From Aselliscus stoliczkanus (taxonomy: Eukaryota; Chordata; Mammalia; Chiroptera; Hipposideridae), in contig CM066732.1 of NCBI GenBank assembly GCA_033961575.1, forward strand, positions 75,182,687-75,246,686: DNA of 64,000 bases, written 5' to 3'. The first letter of the stretch is position 1, and every line of letters starts with the position of its first letter. Shown one piece after another: positions 12,510 through 28,508 of the stretch. The translations under genes and the position numbers were made by a program. Under the pieces are notes generated by a model that was given only the letters and a program-made list of their open reading frames with translations, was not told the DNA's origin and ran no database searches.

Positions 12510-14600
12510 ACTGTGTGTATGTTATGTGTCATTGAGTCGCTCCAACTCCTGGAGACCCTATGAATGAGTGATGTCCACAGTATCCTGTCCTTAGCAGCCC
12601 TGCTCAACTCCTGGAGACTCATATCTATGGTGTCTTTTATGGAATCAGTCTATCTCATGCTTGGCCTTCCTCTTTTCCTGCTGCCCTCTTTTTCCCCACA
12701 TTACTGTGTTTTCCAAAGAATCCTGCCTTCTCATGATGTGTCCGAAGTAGGACAGCTTCAGTTTTGTCAATTTTACGGTCAGAGATGTTTCAGGCTTAAT
12801 TTGTTCTAGGACCCACTTGTTTGTCTTCCTGGTGCCCTGGGTATCCATAGAGCTTCCCTCCAACACCATATTTCAGATGAGTGGGTTTTGTTTTTTTTAT
12901 CAGACTTCCGCACTGTCCAAATTTTGCGTCTGCATATAGTAATTGGGAATATGAGGGTGTAAATGATCTTAACCTTGTTCTCGAAACAGTCACACATTTT
13001 TGCATACGGATATTTCCTAATTCTTCCATTGCTGCCCTTCCAAGTCTCAGCCTTCTCTTGATTTTTTTGGCTTCCGTCTCCATTTGAATTGATGACTGAA
13101 CCAAGGTATCCAAATCTTTTAACAGATTTAATGTTCTCATTATCTGGGTTAAGATTGTGTACTTCTTGTGTGTCATGATTTTGTCTTCTTAGTGTTAAAA
13201 TGCTGTCCTGCTTTATTAAGTACTTTCTCCTTTTCCTTTAATCAGAAGTTGTTTCAAAGCATTGCTGCTTTCTGCCAGTAAGATGGTATCATCTTCATAT
13301 CTTAAGTTACTGATATTTCTTTCACCAATTTTCACTCCTTCTTCTGAGCCTAGCCTAGTTTTCTATGTGTTCTGTATACAGATTAAACAAACAGGGAGAT
13401 AAATCACCCTTGTTGGACAACTTTTGTCTATAGGAAACCAATCTCTATCTCTCCACATTCTGTCCTGACAGTGCCTTTCTGTCCACAATACAGGTTACAT
13501 ACACATCAGGACGATCAAGGGCTGAGGAAGCCCAGTTCTTTGAGAGCAACCCATAACTTTTCATGATCCATGCAATCAGACTTCAGTCTGTAAAACATAG
13601 ACTAACCTTACTGCACTCCTTAGCATCTCCTTTCTTGAGGATAGGGATGTACATCGAATGTTCCCCATCTGTAGGCCATTGTTTTGTTTTCCATATTTGT
13701 AGACATATTTGTCTAGGATATGGACAGATTCAGCCTCTGCACTTGAAGTAATTCTACCAGTATCCCATTTATCCCTGGTGATTTATTTCTTTGCAGTACT
13801 TTCAGGGCAACTTTCACTTCACTTTAGAATTACAGGTTCTTCCTCATCGGAGTCTTCCTCAAAAGTATCTGCCATCCTTTTGCCTCTTCTAGATAGCTTT
13901 TCAGTGTACTGTTTCCATCTTTTATTTTCTCCTGGCCAGATAATGTGCTTCCTTATTAGTCATTCAGCATTCCTAGTCTAGATTTGAATTTGCCTTTTAT
14001 TTCTTGATTCTTTTGGTAGAACTCGCTTATTTTTCCCTTTTTGCTGTTCTCTTCCATCTCCTTATACTGACTGTTGTAATAGTTCTTTATCTCTACATGA
14101 TAGTTGTTGAAAAACTGCGTTCAGTATTCTAATCCTGTTTTTGTCACCTCGTTTTTTGCCTCTCACCTGCCAAACAATTTTTAGTATTTCTTCTCTCAGC
14201 TACCTCTATTTTTATTTTATTTTACTTCTGGCATTATCTTTCCTCATTCTTCCCTAATAATAATTCTAGTTTCCTTCTAGAGTTCTTCTGGTTCTTAGTA
14301 AATTAAGTTTAACAGTACAAATCTGTTTTTCATATGGACTTTAAATCCATCAGGAATGTTTGTTTATGTTACATTTTGGCACTGCAATTCTTTTAGTGCT
14401 TTTCCTAAGCTTTACTCTAATGTTTGATGTTAGCAGTTCGTGGTCAGTACAATAGTTCGCACATTTAGGGTGGACTTTTTCTTTCTGCATGGTTTTTAGG
14501 TGTGTACCTAGTTCCCTTCTCTCTTTTACAGTTTTGCCCAAACTGATCTTTATGAAAGCTTGCAATGAGAGAATGGGGAAAAGCTTGCTGTGATTTACTG
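12510..14600 (-). mobile_element. Degraded RTE/BovB-like LINE
   Basis: On the minus strand there are successive fragments of an RTE-type polyprotein. DHELLTSNIRVKLRK (about 14400-14460) fits the end of the endonuclease/linker part. IKRRLRLGRAAMEELG (about 13027-13080) and KPETSLTVKLTKLKLSYFGHIMRR (about 12720-12790, split here by my reading) fit the reverse transcriptase C-terminal region typical of RTE elements. Frames are broken by many stops and shifts. The 3' end on this strand is near 12510. The boundary at the 5' end is uncertain. It lies between a type B SINE and exon A. RTE/BovB elements are known for horizontal transfer among vertebrates. Confidence 0.75.
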
Positions 14601-15430
14601 TATATTTTCTACTTATATATAATTTGAAGTTTAGATGTTCTGTTTTCCAGTTAAACTGAAGATTGTGGGTTTTATGATGTTTTATTGTTTCTTATTGTTC
14701 TTTATTGTTCTTTTGGAGGACATGATGGGAGATTTACATCAGCATTACTCCTTGAGTTGGAAAAATTGGTCTTTTACTCTAAAGATCAGCACATCTCTTA
14801 CTGCTACTTAAGTGACACTTGTATGGAACTAATTGTGATCCTTTATCCAGTCTAATGGACCACACAGGTTCTGCTGTTTTGCTCCATGTTTTGGATAAAA
14901 GTGTTTGCTATAACATCTGTTAGTTTAAAAGTGACCAGTGGAAAGATTCATTTTGAAAAATTAGTAAGTTTCAGAAAGTGGTTAAAAGTAGTCTTTCTGG
15001 GAGGATGCTCAGTGAGGTGTTATTAAATTAGAAAATGAATGTGGGAGTGACTGTAATACGTATGCACGAAAAGCTTTCATTTGTATTCTATTCCTTGGGC
15101 AGTTAAATAAGTATAGCTAATTGATGTCAGTTGCCTTTTAAGCTTTTTAATTATTTTTAAATAAAAAGAATTTTTAACATTCCTGTTTTTATTATGCTTA
15201 AGGTTTCATTGTGCTTGCCCTGAAATATAAGGGAGAAACCCACAATAATGTTCATTCTCAACATCTTAAAATCAGTTAGGTCTAGGTAAATACTAATGTT
15301 GGAACTTACGGTTAATAGTTCCTGAAATAAATTTGTAAAGCAAAAAAATAAGTTGGTGAATTTCGGTGAAGTATTAAGCTCTTATTTTTTGAGTTGCCAA
15401 TAATGATGATCTTTTGTGTTGTTGTTCTAG
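14601..15430. other. Intron upstream of exon A, repeat-poor
   Basis: No gene and no clear repeat. The region leads into a good pyrimidine-containing acceptor (tgttgttctag). Confidence 0.5.
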
Positions 15431-15583
<153 letters not shown>

Positions 15584-15979
15584 TAATTTATTTGGTAACC
15601 AAAGGTTTTTCAAACCTAAAGTAATAACATTTGTGAGTATTGATTTTTATTGTTTTAGAGCTAGGTGTTTCATAAGAACATAGATTTCTCTTACAGCACC
15701 TAAAGATAATTAAAAAGTAGTTCTTACAAGACTGTTATTTCATTGCAAAATTTTGAAAGCAGCCAAATCTTTGTTGAATGTAAGAATCATTATTTAATTT
15801 TACTCACTCTTCTGCTTAAGAAGTATTAAAAATTACTTTGCTTAAGGGGCTAAGTTATAAAATATTTAAAATTTTATCAAGCTCTTGTATCACCAGTGGA
15901 CTTTTTTTCCTCCTTTTACTTTTGTTTATTTATTTTCACTGAAAAGGAAAACTCATATTTTTTTTCCATGTATTTACAG

Positions 15980-16163
15980 GTATTACATGGATGTGTTTAT
16001 GGAGCTCAGTGTTTTAGCAATCCCCGGTATTTTCCAATAAGCCTCTCAGACTTGGCATCTGTAGATTATGATCCTTTTATGCATTTGGAAAGTCTGAAAG
16101 AGCCTGAACCTCTGCACTCTCCTGATTCAGAGCGATCTTCTAAACTCCAGCCGGTAACAGAAG
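15980..16163 (+). CDS. RALGAPA1: RALGAPA1 exon B (internal coding exon)
   Basis: The exon is 184 nt (61 codons plus one base), with a tttacag acceptor and a gtaaag donor. It enters in phase 0 and leaves one base that is completed by TG at the start of exon C. The peptide begins [19 protein letters not shown], and later holds an acidic and serine-rich stretch ([18 protein letters not shown]) that looks like a flexible linker. The intron before it is only 414 bp, the shortest in the window. An open frame continues past the donor for about 200 bp. I treat this read-through as intron because the donor is good and the frame joins exon C perfectly. Confidence 0.95.
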
Positions 16164-16437
16164 GTAAAGTGAATTTTCTTCAGAACAATATTGTTTGGGT
16201 TCTCTCAATGCATAATTTGAGGCTATGGGTGGAAATAATGAAGAAGGATATATCTTACTTTGTAGTTTACCTCACCATGTATATTACAGGAAAGTTCATT
16301 TTTAGCTTAAAAGATAACTTCAGATACACAATTATGAAGGTAATATGTGATGACATTCACTTACGTTTCTAGATAAGTTATTCTGATAAGTTATTTTTGA
16401 TATTTTGCTTTGTACATCATAGGATTTATATAATTGA

Positions 16438-16640
16438 ATAGGAGATTTAGCTTTGGAGTCTGGCAGACGTGGTATTGAATTTTGACTGTCATATAATAGC
16501 TGAATGACAATGCCTGTATCCTTTTATGTAAAATGGGGATAATAATATTCATTTCCTCATAGGGTCGTTTTGAGTACTAAGTAAGATAATATGTGTAAAA
16601 CCTTTTTCAAAGTTCTTGGTACATAGTGAATTCAGAAACA
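16438..16640 (+). mobile_element. MIR SINE fossil
   Basis: Contains gctttggagtctggcagacg, tatgtaaaatggggataata and tagggtcgttttgagtacta in MIR order. Confidence 0.85.
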
Positions 16641-16854
16641 TTTTTTTAAGCCACATTGCTTCTACATTTAGAGAGTTTACTAACAGATACAAAGGAAACA
16701 TGTAAACAACCTTATAATATGAGTATAAAAATAAAAATAAATTCAAGATACAGGCTAGCCCAGAGCAACCAGCAATTATTGAAGGGTTTTAAAAAGGTGA
16801 TATACATGATAAAATTAGTATTAAGAGAACTTAGTAGTATTTTATAGGAGTCAG

Positions 16855-17055
16855 CAAATCATGGCCCACGCCTGCGACCTGTTTCTATAAATAAAGTATT
16901 ATTGAGACATCTTCATGCTGTGAACTTATGTATCATTATGGCTGTTTTGTGCAAAAACAATAATGTTAAGTAGTTGCAACAGAGATTGCATGGCCCATAA
17001 AGCTGAAAATATTTGCTGTCTGGCCCCTTAGAAAGAAGTTCACTGATCTCTGGTA
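16855..17055 (+). mobile_element. Non-autonomous DNA transposon fossil
   Basis: Contains gtcagcaaatcatggcccac, ataaataaagtattattgag and tctggccccttagaaagaag, a widespread mammalian medium-reiteration repeat with short inverted ends. Confidence 0.65.
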
Positions 17056-17316
17056 TGTTAGATTGATTTTAGGGAGGTTAACCCAGCATCAGAGACACTA
17101 ATCATGAGGCTTTTGCAGTAGGCCAAGCAAGAGTTACTAAAGGCTTAAATTAATTTTATTTTCCCCAGACTAGACCAAGAATATGTAAAACTTTAGAGGG
17201 TGGGAGGGGAAATGAGGAGGGCAGTGTTGGAGACGGTTTAGTTTGGGTGCCTGTTTGATAGTTGTATGAAAATACCTTTGTTGTATATGCAGATCTAAAT
17301 CTTAGCAGAGTTGTCC

Positions 17317-17370
<54 letters not shown>

Positions 17371-18115
17371 TGTTCTGAGAAGAAAAAGTTGGAAAGGAAG
17401 GAATAGCAGGAGACAGTAATTTAAGAGAGGATAAAGATTTTTAAAAGACTGGCCAACAGTATTAAATGATAGAGAGGTCAAGTATAAAAACACTGACAAA
17501 TGTCTGTTTAGTTTTGCAGAGAAGCAGGAGGAAGAAGCAGATGGCTGTGGGTTGAGGAGCAAGCAGCAGTTAAGGAAGTAGTAGAGTCATCTATCGAAAG
17601 TACTCTAGAGAAGTTTGACTGTTTTTTTTTAAAAAAAAAAAAGTAAAACAGTAGGTAAACTAAAGGATGATTCAGGGCTAAGGGATTTTTAAGGATGGAG
17701 AGAGTTGGAATTAATTATAAGCCGAGAAGGCTGAGAAGAAAGGTGGGAAGGGGATCATCATTAATAGAGTGAAGTTCTTGAAGGGTGAGCTGGAAATTAC
17801 AGGTGCCATTATTAGCCCTTCTAAGACCAGAACAAAGAAGAGAGAAGTAAATTAAGGGAATTGACAGAAGTTTTGAGGGCCCAATAGAAAATGGAGACTA
17901 GAAAATTTTGTTTGCACTGATCAGTAGTAAGGCAGATGTGGCAGAAATACAAGGGAACAATTGCTTTCAGGATATTGGTGTATGATTTAACCATGGAATC
18001 TAAGCTTGGTAAGGATTGACTTCATGCTAGGAAATGGCTAATAAGTTGGGGGAAAAAAGGGAGTGATCCTATGAGTCAGAGAATAGTAGTGGTTGGCAAT
18101 AAAAAGTTAGAACTG
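17056..18115. other. Intron, purine-rich, possible old LINE fossil
   Basis: Apart from the (GA)24 run, the AG-rich text (aaggtgggaaggggatcatc, ggcctaccaag-like motifs) resembles old L2-type 3' regions. Nothing coding. Confidence 0.35.
17321..17368 (+). repeat. (GA)24 microsatellite
   Basis: Uninterrupted GA dinucleotide run of 48 bp in the intron between exons B and C; likely length-polymorphic. Confidence 0.97.
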
Positions 18116-18250
18116 TGATTCTCAGCCTTGGCTCACATTAGCATATAGATTCTGTGGTCCTATCCTAGAGCTTTAGATTTTGATACACTGATCTGGGATT
18201 TTTAAAAGCTTTGCAGATGATTAATATGCAGCCAAGGTTGAGAACCCTAA
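18116..18250 (+). mobile_element. MER5-type hAT-Charlie fossil
   Basis: Inverted ends ctgtgattctcagccttggc and gccaaggttgagaaccct bound about 135 bp, with tttaaaagctttgcagatga inside, as in MER5A/B copies. Confidence 0.75.
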
Positions 18251-18659
18251 GAGCATCAGTATGTTAGGGCAATGGTCGTTCTTAGGCAGTGGAATCTCTT
18301 CAAATAAATTTTCCAAGGAAGCCAAGTTTGTAAAACTTTTTGAAGCCGAGATCCTGCTGACTTCTATGCATCTCCAATAGCCCTCTCCAAGGGCTCTATA
18401 AAACAAAAGTGGGAAATCACTAGACTAAGAGGTTGTGGTCAAAGAGTAAGCTGTTAAGGAAGTGTGAGTTTTAAAGGCAGAGTAGGTGTAAATAGATTAC
18501 AATGTCTAGGATGTGGCCATTATAATGGATTGATGACATCAAATGCAAGTGACAGTATGAAGTTACACATCAAGGAAATAGGGCTAGGGTTTTGGGTTGA
18601 CCACAAGTTGCTAATAGTTTGTCTAGAACACAAATATACAAGTGAAATAGGAATATAAG

Positions 18660-21780
<3,121 letters not shown>

Positions 21781-21894
21781 TAAGAAAAAAAGAGAAATTT
21801 CTTCCTTCTTTCTTTTTTTTTTTTTTTTTTTACACAGTAGTCTTATTCATTTTTTTTCACACTATTTTGATTACTCTAGCTTTGAAATATGGTT

Positions 21895-22213
21895 TTGTTT
21901 TTGTTTTTTTAACTTTATTATTATTATTATTAGTTACAGATGTACAAAACAATGCAATAGTTATTTTTTTCACCCCTTACAAAGTGACTCCCCCTCCCCT
22001 GTCCCCCCACCCCCGATATCATACATATCTATTACAATTCCATTGACTCCATCCCCACACTGTATTCCACATCCCATGACTATATATGTGTTAAATTATA
22101 GTTGACATATAATATTGTTCAGCGGCAGCTTCAGATGTACAGTGCAGTGGTAAGGCCACTACACCGTCCATGAAGTGGTGTCCCTAAAAGGACATGCATC
22201 CTTCTGTTCCCCT

Positions 22214-22240
<27 letters not shown>
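21895..22240 (-). mobile_element. Probable L1 3'-end insertion
   Basis: On the minus strand the piece ends with taataataataataaagtta and an A-rich tail, preceded by an L1 3'-UTR-like G-rich stretch (complement of ccccctcccctgtcccccca). It lies about 120 bp after the exon C donor. A 27-base A run closes it at 22214-22240. Family assigned by general look only. Confidence 0.55.
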
Positions 22241-22244
<4 letters not shown>

Positions 22245-22607
22245 TTTACAACCTTATTGATTATATTCCCTAAACTGTCTCTTCTGTCTCTGCAGTATAT
22301 TGTAGTTATCAGTTTATGTTGTCTTACTCATTTTTTGATCAAGCATCTGTCCTTACTAAATTTTATCTACTAAATTAGTTCTTTGACTAGTGGACAGATT
22401 TTATTTTTTTTTAGACTACTGAATTATATAAGGATTCAAAGAATAAAAAGGTAACCTAACCAATAAATCAATAAATTAACTATTAACATTTTCATAATGA
22501 CTAGAACTATATGACTTAGAAATTATAGCTCATATAATTGAAAAAGATCTTATTTTTTCCAACCTTCATGTAAGCTAATAGGAAAAACTGTTTGTTACTT
22601 ATTCACA

Positions 22608-23356
22608 AATGTGTGTTTTCCACACCAAACAGTTTCAATACTACCTGGAGTTAGCACAGATAGGTTAAGGGCTCAGACCTACAAGATTGCCCCTCTCTCC
22701 AGACACCAATTGCAAGTCTGGGCCACCCACACTTCTGACCAACCAGCAATAAATCAGGGGTTCCCACAACCTCCTCCTTGGGTTTGATAATTAGCTATAA
22801 TGGCTCACAGAACATTTACTTACGTTTACCGGTTCATTATAAAGGATAATTAAAGGATATAGATAAACAGCCAGATGAAAAGGTACATAGGGTGAAATCT
22901 GGAAGGTTCCCAAGTGCAAGAGCTCCTGTCCCTGTGGAGTGGGAGTGTGCCACCCTGGAAAGGTGTTCACCAACCTGGAAGCTCCCTGAACCCCCCATCA
23001 TTTAGGGATTTTTTATGGAGGCCTCATCACATAGGTACGATTGGTATGAACTCAGTCCCCAGCCCTTCCCCACTCCTCAGAGATGGAGCGGAAATCTCCA
23101 GCCTTCTAATCATGGTTGCTTTTTCTGGTGATGAGGCCTCATCCTGACGTTATCCAGGAGCTGTCCAAGAGTCACTTCGTTAGAACAAAATAAGGTCCAA
23201 TTACCCAGGAAAACCCAGTGGATTTAGGATCTCTGTAAAATGCCCCATCACCTCCATCACTCAGGAAATTACAAGGGTTTTAGGAGCTCTGTGTTAGGAA
23301 CTCTGGGGGCAGAGCCCAAATATGTTTTCTTTTTATTATGTAATATAAGCCTAACA
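22608..23356 (+). mobile_element. Probable solitary ERVL-class LTR
   Basis: About 750 bp of moderate GC with LTR-like text (tccacaccaaacagtttcaa, gataaacagccagatgaaaa, gggttttaggagctctgtgt). It starts TG and ends near aca. No viral coding region adjoins it. Boundaries and subfamily are uncertain. Confidence 0.6.
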
Positions 23357-24145
23357 ATTTTTAGACAAACAGCAATATGATCATTTCTTCTTTGTATCAG
23401 AGAAATTAATTCAAGATTTAGCATTAAATCGAAAGAATCTGGATTTCATTTTTAAAATTGTTTTCTTATGTATGTTGCAAAACCTCATTAAAAACTTGAA
23501 ATAAACACTCAACGTATTCAAGTAAGTTAGGTAGAAGTTAAATGAAAAGGCATTAGACTTAAATCAGAAAACCCAGGTTAGAGTCATGTAATCTTTGAGT
23601 TTTGGGCTACAATCTACAAATTGAGGAAATAATTCCTACCTCACATGTTAGATACTATACATAAAATACTAAGACTGTACACTAGTGTGAAACATTATTA
23701 ATATACATTAATTTTGAATTTCCATGACACTGAAAGCTGTAAGGAAATAGAAGGAGAAGCATTGATTAATGTATTGTTTTTGTTCAATTTGTAGTAGGAA
23801 GGGAGCTCAGATATCACTGGATGAATAAACCTTAAAGTAATTCAAATGCATGTGAAGCATTAAAATGGAGTTCTACTTGTTTGCCTAGTGTTTATAATCT
23901 TATTTTATTTAAACACTCCCATTTATTAGAAGGGCGTATCCTCTGCTTTATGGGAAAGCCATATTATATCAGGAACACAATTTGCTTTTTGGTATGTCCA
24001 AATACAGGTAATTTCCACTCATATGTATGCATTATACTCTCTTGCTGTAGAATGGTCTATGTATTGTCTCTTGAGAAAAATTAAAGGTGGGAGACTACAT
24101 TTTACCTCAGCAAATCATGACTTCATGATTATAATTTGTACATGT
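23357..24145. other. Intron, no gene
   Basis: AT-rich unique-looking sequence between the LTR and the MER2 copy. No coding evidence. Confidence 0.45.
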
Positions 24146-24614
24146 ACAATAATTCTCTCATATCTGTGGGAAAGCATTCCAAGACCCCCAGTGGGTGCCT
24201 GAAACTGCAGTAGTACTGAGCCCTATATAAACTATGGTTTTTTTCTGTACATTCATACCTGTGATAAAGTTTAATATATAAATTAGGCACAGGAAGAGAT
24301 TAACAATAATAATAATAAAATAGAACAATTATAACAGTATACCGTAATCAAAGTCACGTGAATGTGGTTTCTCTCTTTGTCTTAACCGAGACGGCTACTA
24401 AGTGACTAACGGCGGGGTAGCACATACAGAATGGACACACTGGACAAAAGCATGGTTCATGTCCCAGGCAGGACAGAGTGAGATTTCATCCTGCTACTAA
24501 AACAGCATGCAAAGTTGATGAATCATTTATTTCTGGAAGTTTCCATTCAATATTTTCGGACTACAGTTGCCCGTGGGTATCTGAAACCATGGGTAATGGG
24601 GAAGACTACTGTAT
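24146..24614 (+). mobile_element. MER2-type Tigger fossil
   Basis: Contains gcattccaagacccccagtg and gggtgcctgaaactgcagta near one end and tgggtatctgaaaccatggg near the other, which are MER2 hallmarks. About 470 bp, non-coding. Confidence 0.8.
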
Positions 24615-25015
24615 TTTGTACCTATAGAACATATTTGGTAAAATTTATACATTGCCTCATAGTGTAAAAAAAACTCATGCAATGTAAAAGAAGAGAGAAA
24701 GCAAATTCCATCTGGATTACACATGCTTGGTAATGATTTAGATTTTGAGACAATATTTTATTTCCTATGAGGAAAAACTTTTCCACATTTTTATGAAACT
24801 CTTGAGAAGAAATCTACAAGTATTTTTATTCATTGTTTTCTGGATATGAGTTTGGGAAGCTCACAGCATCTGCAAAGAAAAATTGAAATGACCAATAGAG
24901 GATGATCCACTGGCAGAAATTTATGAGGACCTGGGTAGAAATGATGACTTATTCTTTACGGTTTTTTAAGGTCTGCTCTCCTTTGTGTTAGAAAAGTGTT
25001 GAGTTGCATGAGTAG

Positions 25016-26032
<1,017 letters not shown>

Positions 26033-26047
26033 TGTCAACTGTTTTTA

Positions 26048-26209
26048 TTTTTATTTTTTAATTAATTTTTTTTTAAGCTGAGCCATCCTGCCACCTGTTG
26101 GCAGCCCAGGGGCAGCTCAGCTCAGGCTGGGAATCGAACTGGTGACCCTGTTGCTCAGAGCTCGCACTCTTGAGCAAGCTCTTAACCAACTGAGCCACTC
26201 GGCCAGCCC
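26048..26209 (-). mobile_element. Type C tRNA-derived SINE
   Basis: Complement reads from the head ggctggccgagtggctcagt to a short GAGCTGCC-rich body ending gcaggatggctcagctt. Duplication tgtcaactgttttta lies at 26033-26047 and 26210-26224. Confidence 0.92.
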
Positions 26210-26310
26210 TGTCAACTGTTTTTAAAACGCCACATCTGGCGCTCTTAAAACTATTCTTCACTTAAGTTTGTATCTATAGCATTAACCAATTCTCTAATCA
26301 GAATCATTCT

Positions 26311-26575
26311 TTTTTGTTTGTTTGTTTTCGTTTTTGTCGTTTTGAGGGCAGTGTCACTGGCCCTCATATGTGGGACCGAACCGGGGCCACTGGCTTCCCA
26401 AGCCATCGCTTAACCACCGCACCACTCGGCCGGCCCTTTTTTTTTTTTTTTTAAATACACTTTATTTATTTATTTATTTTGAGGACAGTCTCACTGGCCC
26501 TCACATGTGGGATCCGAACCAGGCCACTGGCGTCCCAAGCCAGCTCTTAACCACTGCGCCACTCATCCAGCCCCA
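26311..26575 (-). mobile_element. Two adjacent type A SINEs, one in the tail of the other
   Basis: One copy covers about 26341-26436 and the other about 26480-26574, both minus. A single duplication (agaatcattctt at about 26299 and 26576) flanks the pair. The left copy therefore probably inserted into the poly-A tail of the right one. Confidence 0.85.
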
Positions 26576-26589
26576 GAATCATTCTTATC

Positions 26590-27369
26590 GTCTACTTTCT
26601 CTACTCCTTCGCAGCAGTAGAAAATTATCAAATCAATATGATATGAAGAGTTATTGTAGAGTCATGCTCCTTTATTCAACAATGTCTTCTCTATTGTTTG
26701 GCAGATTTCTTACCCTTGTTCACTTTTGTTTCTCAGAGTAATTATTATATACCACTTTTTTGTTACTCAAGCCCTTCATTATGGTCAAAAGGTCATCTCT
26801 AACCTCACTCAGAATTCAATTCAACTTTTTGACCTCCTATATGAAAGACAACCTGCTAGAACAGTAATTCTTAACCTTTCTTCTTCCTTTTTACACATTA
26901 ACATTTTAACATATTAGTCAGTCTCTCATTAAATAAGTCCAGTGATTCTGACAATTGGGAAACTAATTTGAAACAAGCCACCCACTATGCCATCACTAGT
27001 CTGCAGGAATGCAAAGTGAATAGGATGATTGAGGCCTTTCTCACTTCAAACAACTTTGCCTTAATCTTCCTCTCTTTAAAATTTCTATATTGAGCCATCT
27101 TGTCTTCCTCACCTTAAGTTTCAGAAAAGCCTTTTTTTCCCTATCTATACTTGCTTCCCACCTTCTCTGCCTGTTCTAGGATCTTCAAAAAGTTATCCCT
27201 TCTTTATCTTGGTTTCTCCTTACTCCTCTGACAGTATGCATGTTTGTCATCCGCCTTTAAACAAATCTTTCCTCAGTTACTGTATCTTCAAGCTACAGTA
27301 TCCCTTTCATGCCTATTACTACCAAATTTATGAAAAAAATATAATCTTTACTCACTCCCTATAATTCTA
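26590..27369. other. Intron, pyrimidine-rich, unassigned
   Basis: C/T-rich text (cttcctctctttaaaatttc, cttcccaccttctctgcctg) resembling an old repeat in antisense; no gene. Confidence 0.35.
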
Positions 27370-27589
27370 ACTGGTGGTGGTTGTTTTTAACTTTCCTCAG
27401 AATGATCTTTTTAAAATGTTTAGTTTTTTGGCTATTATAGAAAATATAAAAAGTAGAAAACTAATCAATATAACACTACTGTTAACATTTGCTTATGTAT
27501 CTTCAGTCTTTCTTTTTGGATAGGCATACTTATGATTTTTTTTGTTTTACAAAAGTGGAATTATAATAATAAATAGTAACATCTCTCTT

Positions 27590-27665
27590 TGTTTTTTTTG
27601 AGGGCAGTGTCACTGGCCCTCACATGTGGGACCTGACCTTGAGCGCCATGCCACTCAGCCGGCCC
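27590..27665 (-). mobile_element. Type A SINE, internally deleted
   Basis: Keeps the tail side gagggcagtgtcactggccc and the head end actcagccggccc but lacks about 25 bp between. Flanked by agtaacatctct(ct)tt on both sides. Confidence 0.85.
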
Positions 27666-27800
27666 AGTAACATCTCTTTTGAAATTTTATATTATGAGCA
27701 TTTCCTCAGAATATTTTTATATACTTCAAAAATAATTTTTTATCGTGCCAAGTTCTATGATTATTGGACATTTAAATTTTTTTAAATTTCTCATTTAACT

Positions 27801-27913
27801 TTTTTTTTTTTTTTTCTTTACGGGCAGTGTCACTGGCCCTCATATGTGGGACCCGAACCGGGGCCGCTGGCTTCTCAAGCCAGCGCTTAACCACCGCACC
27901 ACTCGGTGGGCCC
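27801..27913 (-). mobile_element. Type A SINE
   Basis: Minus copy containing ggcagtgtcactggccctca and ccactcggtgggccc. Flanked by ctcatttaacttttt repeats at about 27790 and 27913. Confidence 0.88.
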
Positions 27914-27942
27914 TCATTTAACTTTTTAAATATTAAATTTTT

Positions 27943-28508
27943 TTTTTTTTTTTTTCTTTTTCTTTCTTTTAGCTGAGCCATCCTGCCACCTTTGGCAGCT
28001 TAGTGGCAACTCAGCTCAGGCTGGGCATCGAACTGCTGTTGCTCAGAGCTCAGCTTGCACTCTTTTTTTTTTTTTTTAAAGATTTTATTGGGGAATTGGT
28101 GGAGGGGAACAGCGTTGGGGAATCGGGGAAGGGGAACAGACAAGTTGCCGTCTTCTTGTTCTTCAGTTTTAGTTGCGGAGGATGTTGCTTCACGGTTGGT
28201 ATCGTCATTGCTCTTCCCGGATGAGGCAGATCGGTCGCTGGCCTCTGGATGTCGCTCATCGCGGCTATTGGCAGCTCACGCTGGCTGCCAGCCGCTCACG
28301 CTGGCTGTGGGCCACTCACTGCAGCCTATGGCAGCCCACTGCAGCAGGGGCTGCAGCCCACACCATCACCGGGGCTCGCACAGCCCAGCTCCAGGTGGAG
28401 CTGTTGTTAGCTGTAGAGGGCAGTGTCACTGGCCCTCATGTGGGATCCGAACCGGGGCCGCTGGCATCCCAAAACCAGCGCTTAACCAATGCGCCACTCG
28501 GCCGGCCC
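27943..28508 (-). mobile_element. Type B plus headless type C SINE under one duplication
   Basis: A full type B copy (about 28064-28508, head at the right) is joined at its tail to a type C body lacking its first 45 bp or so (about 27970-28063) and the C-type tail. One 16-bp duplication (taaatattaaattttt) flanks the whole unit at 27927-27942 and 28509-28524. No leftover type C head is seen to the right. Confidence 0.85.

Noticed and set aside
16164..16372. Continuation of the exon B frame past its donor
   Set aside because: A strong gtaaag donor and perfect phase match to exon C show this is intron read-through; no sign of an alternative 3' end beyond a chance stop.
22608..23356. Full endogenous retrovirus
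   Set aside because: Only LTR-like sequence is seen, with no gag, pol or env relic on either side.
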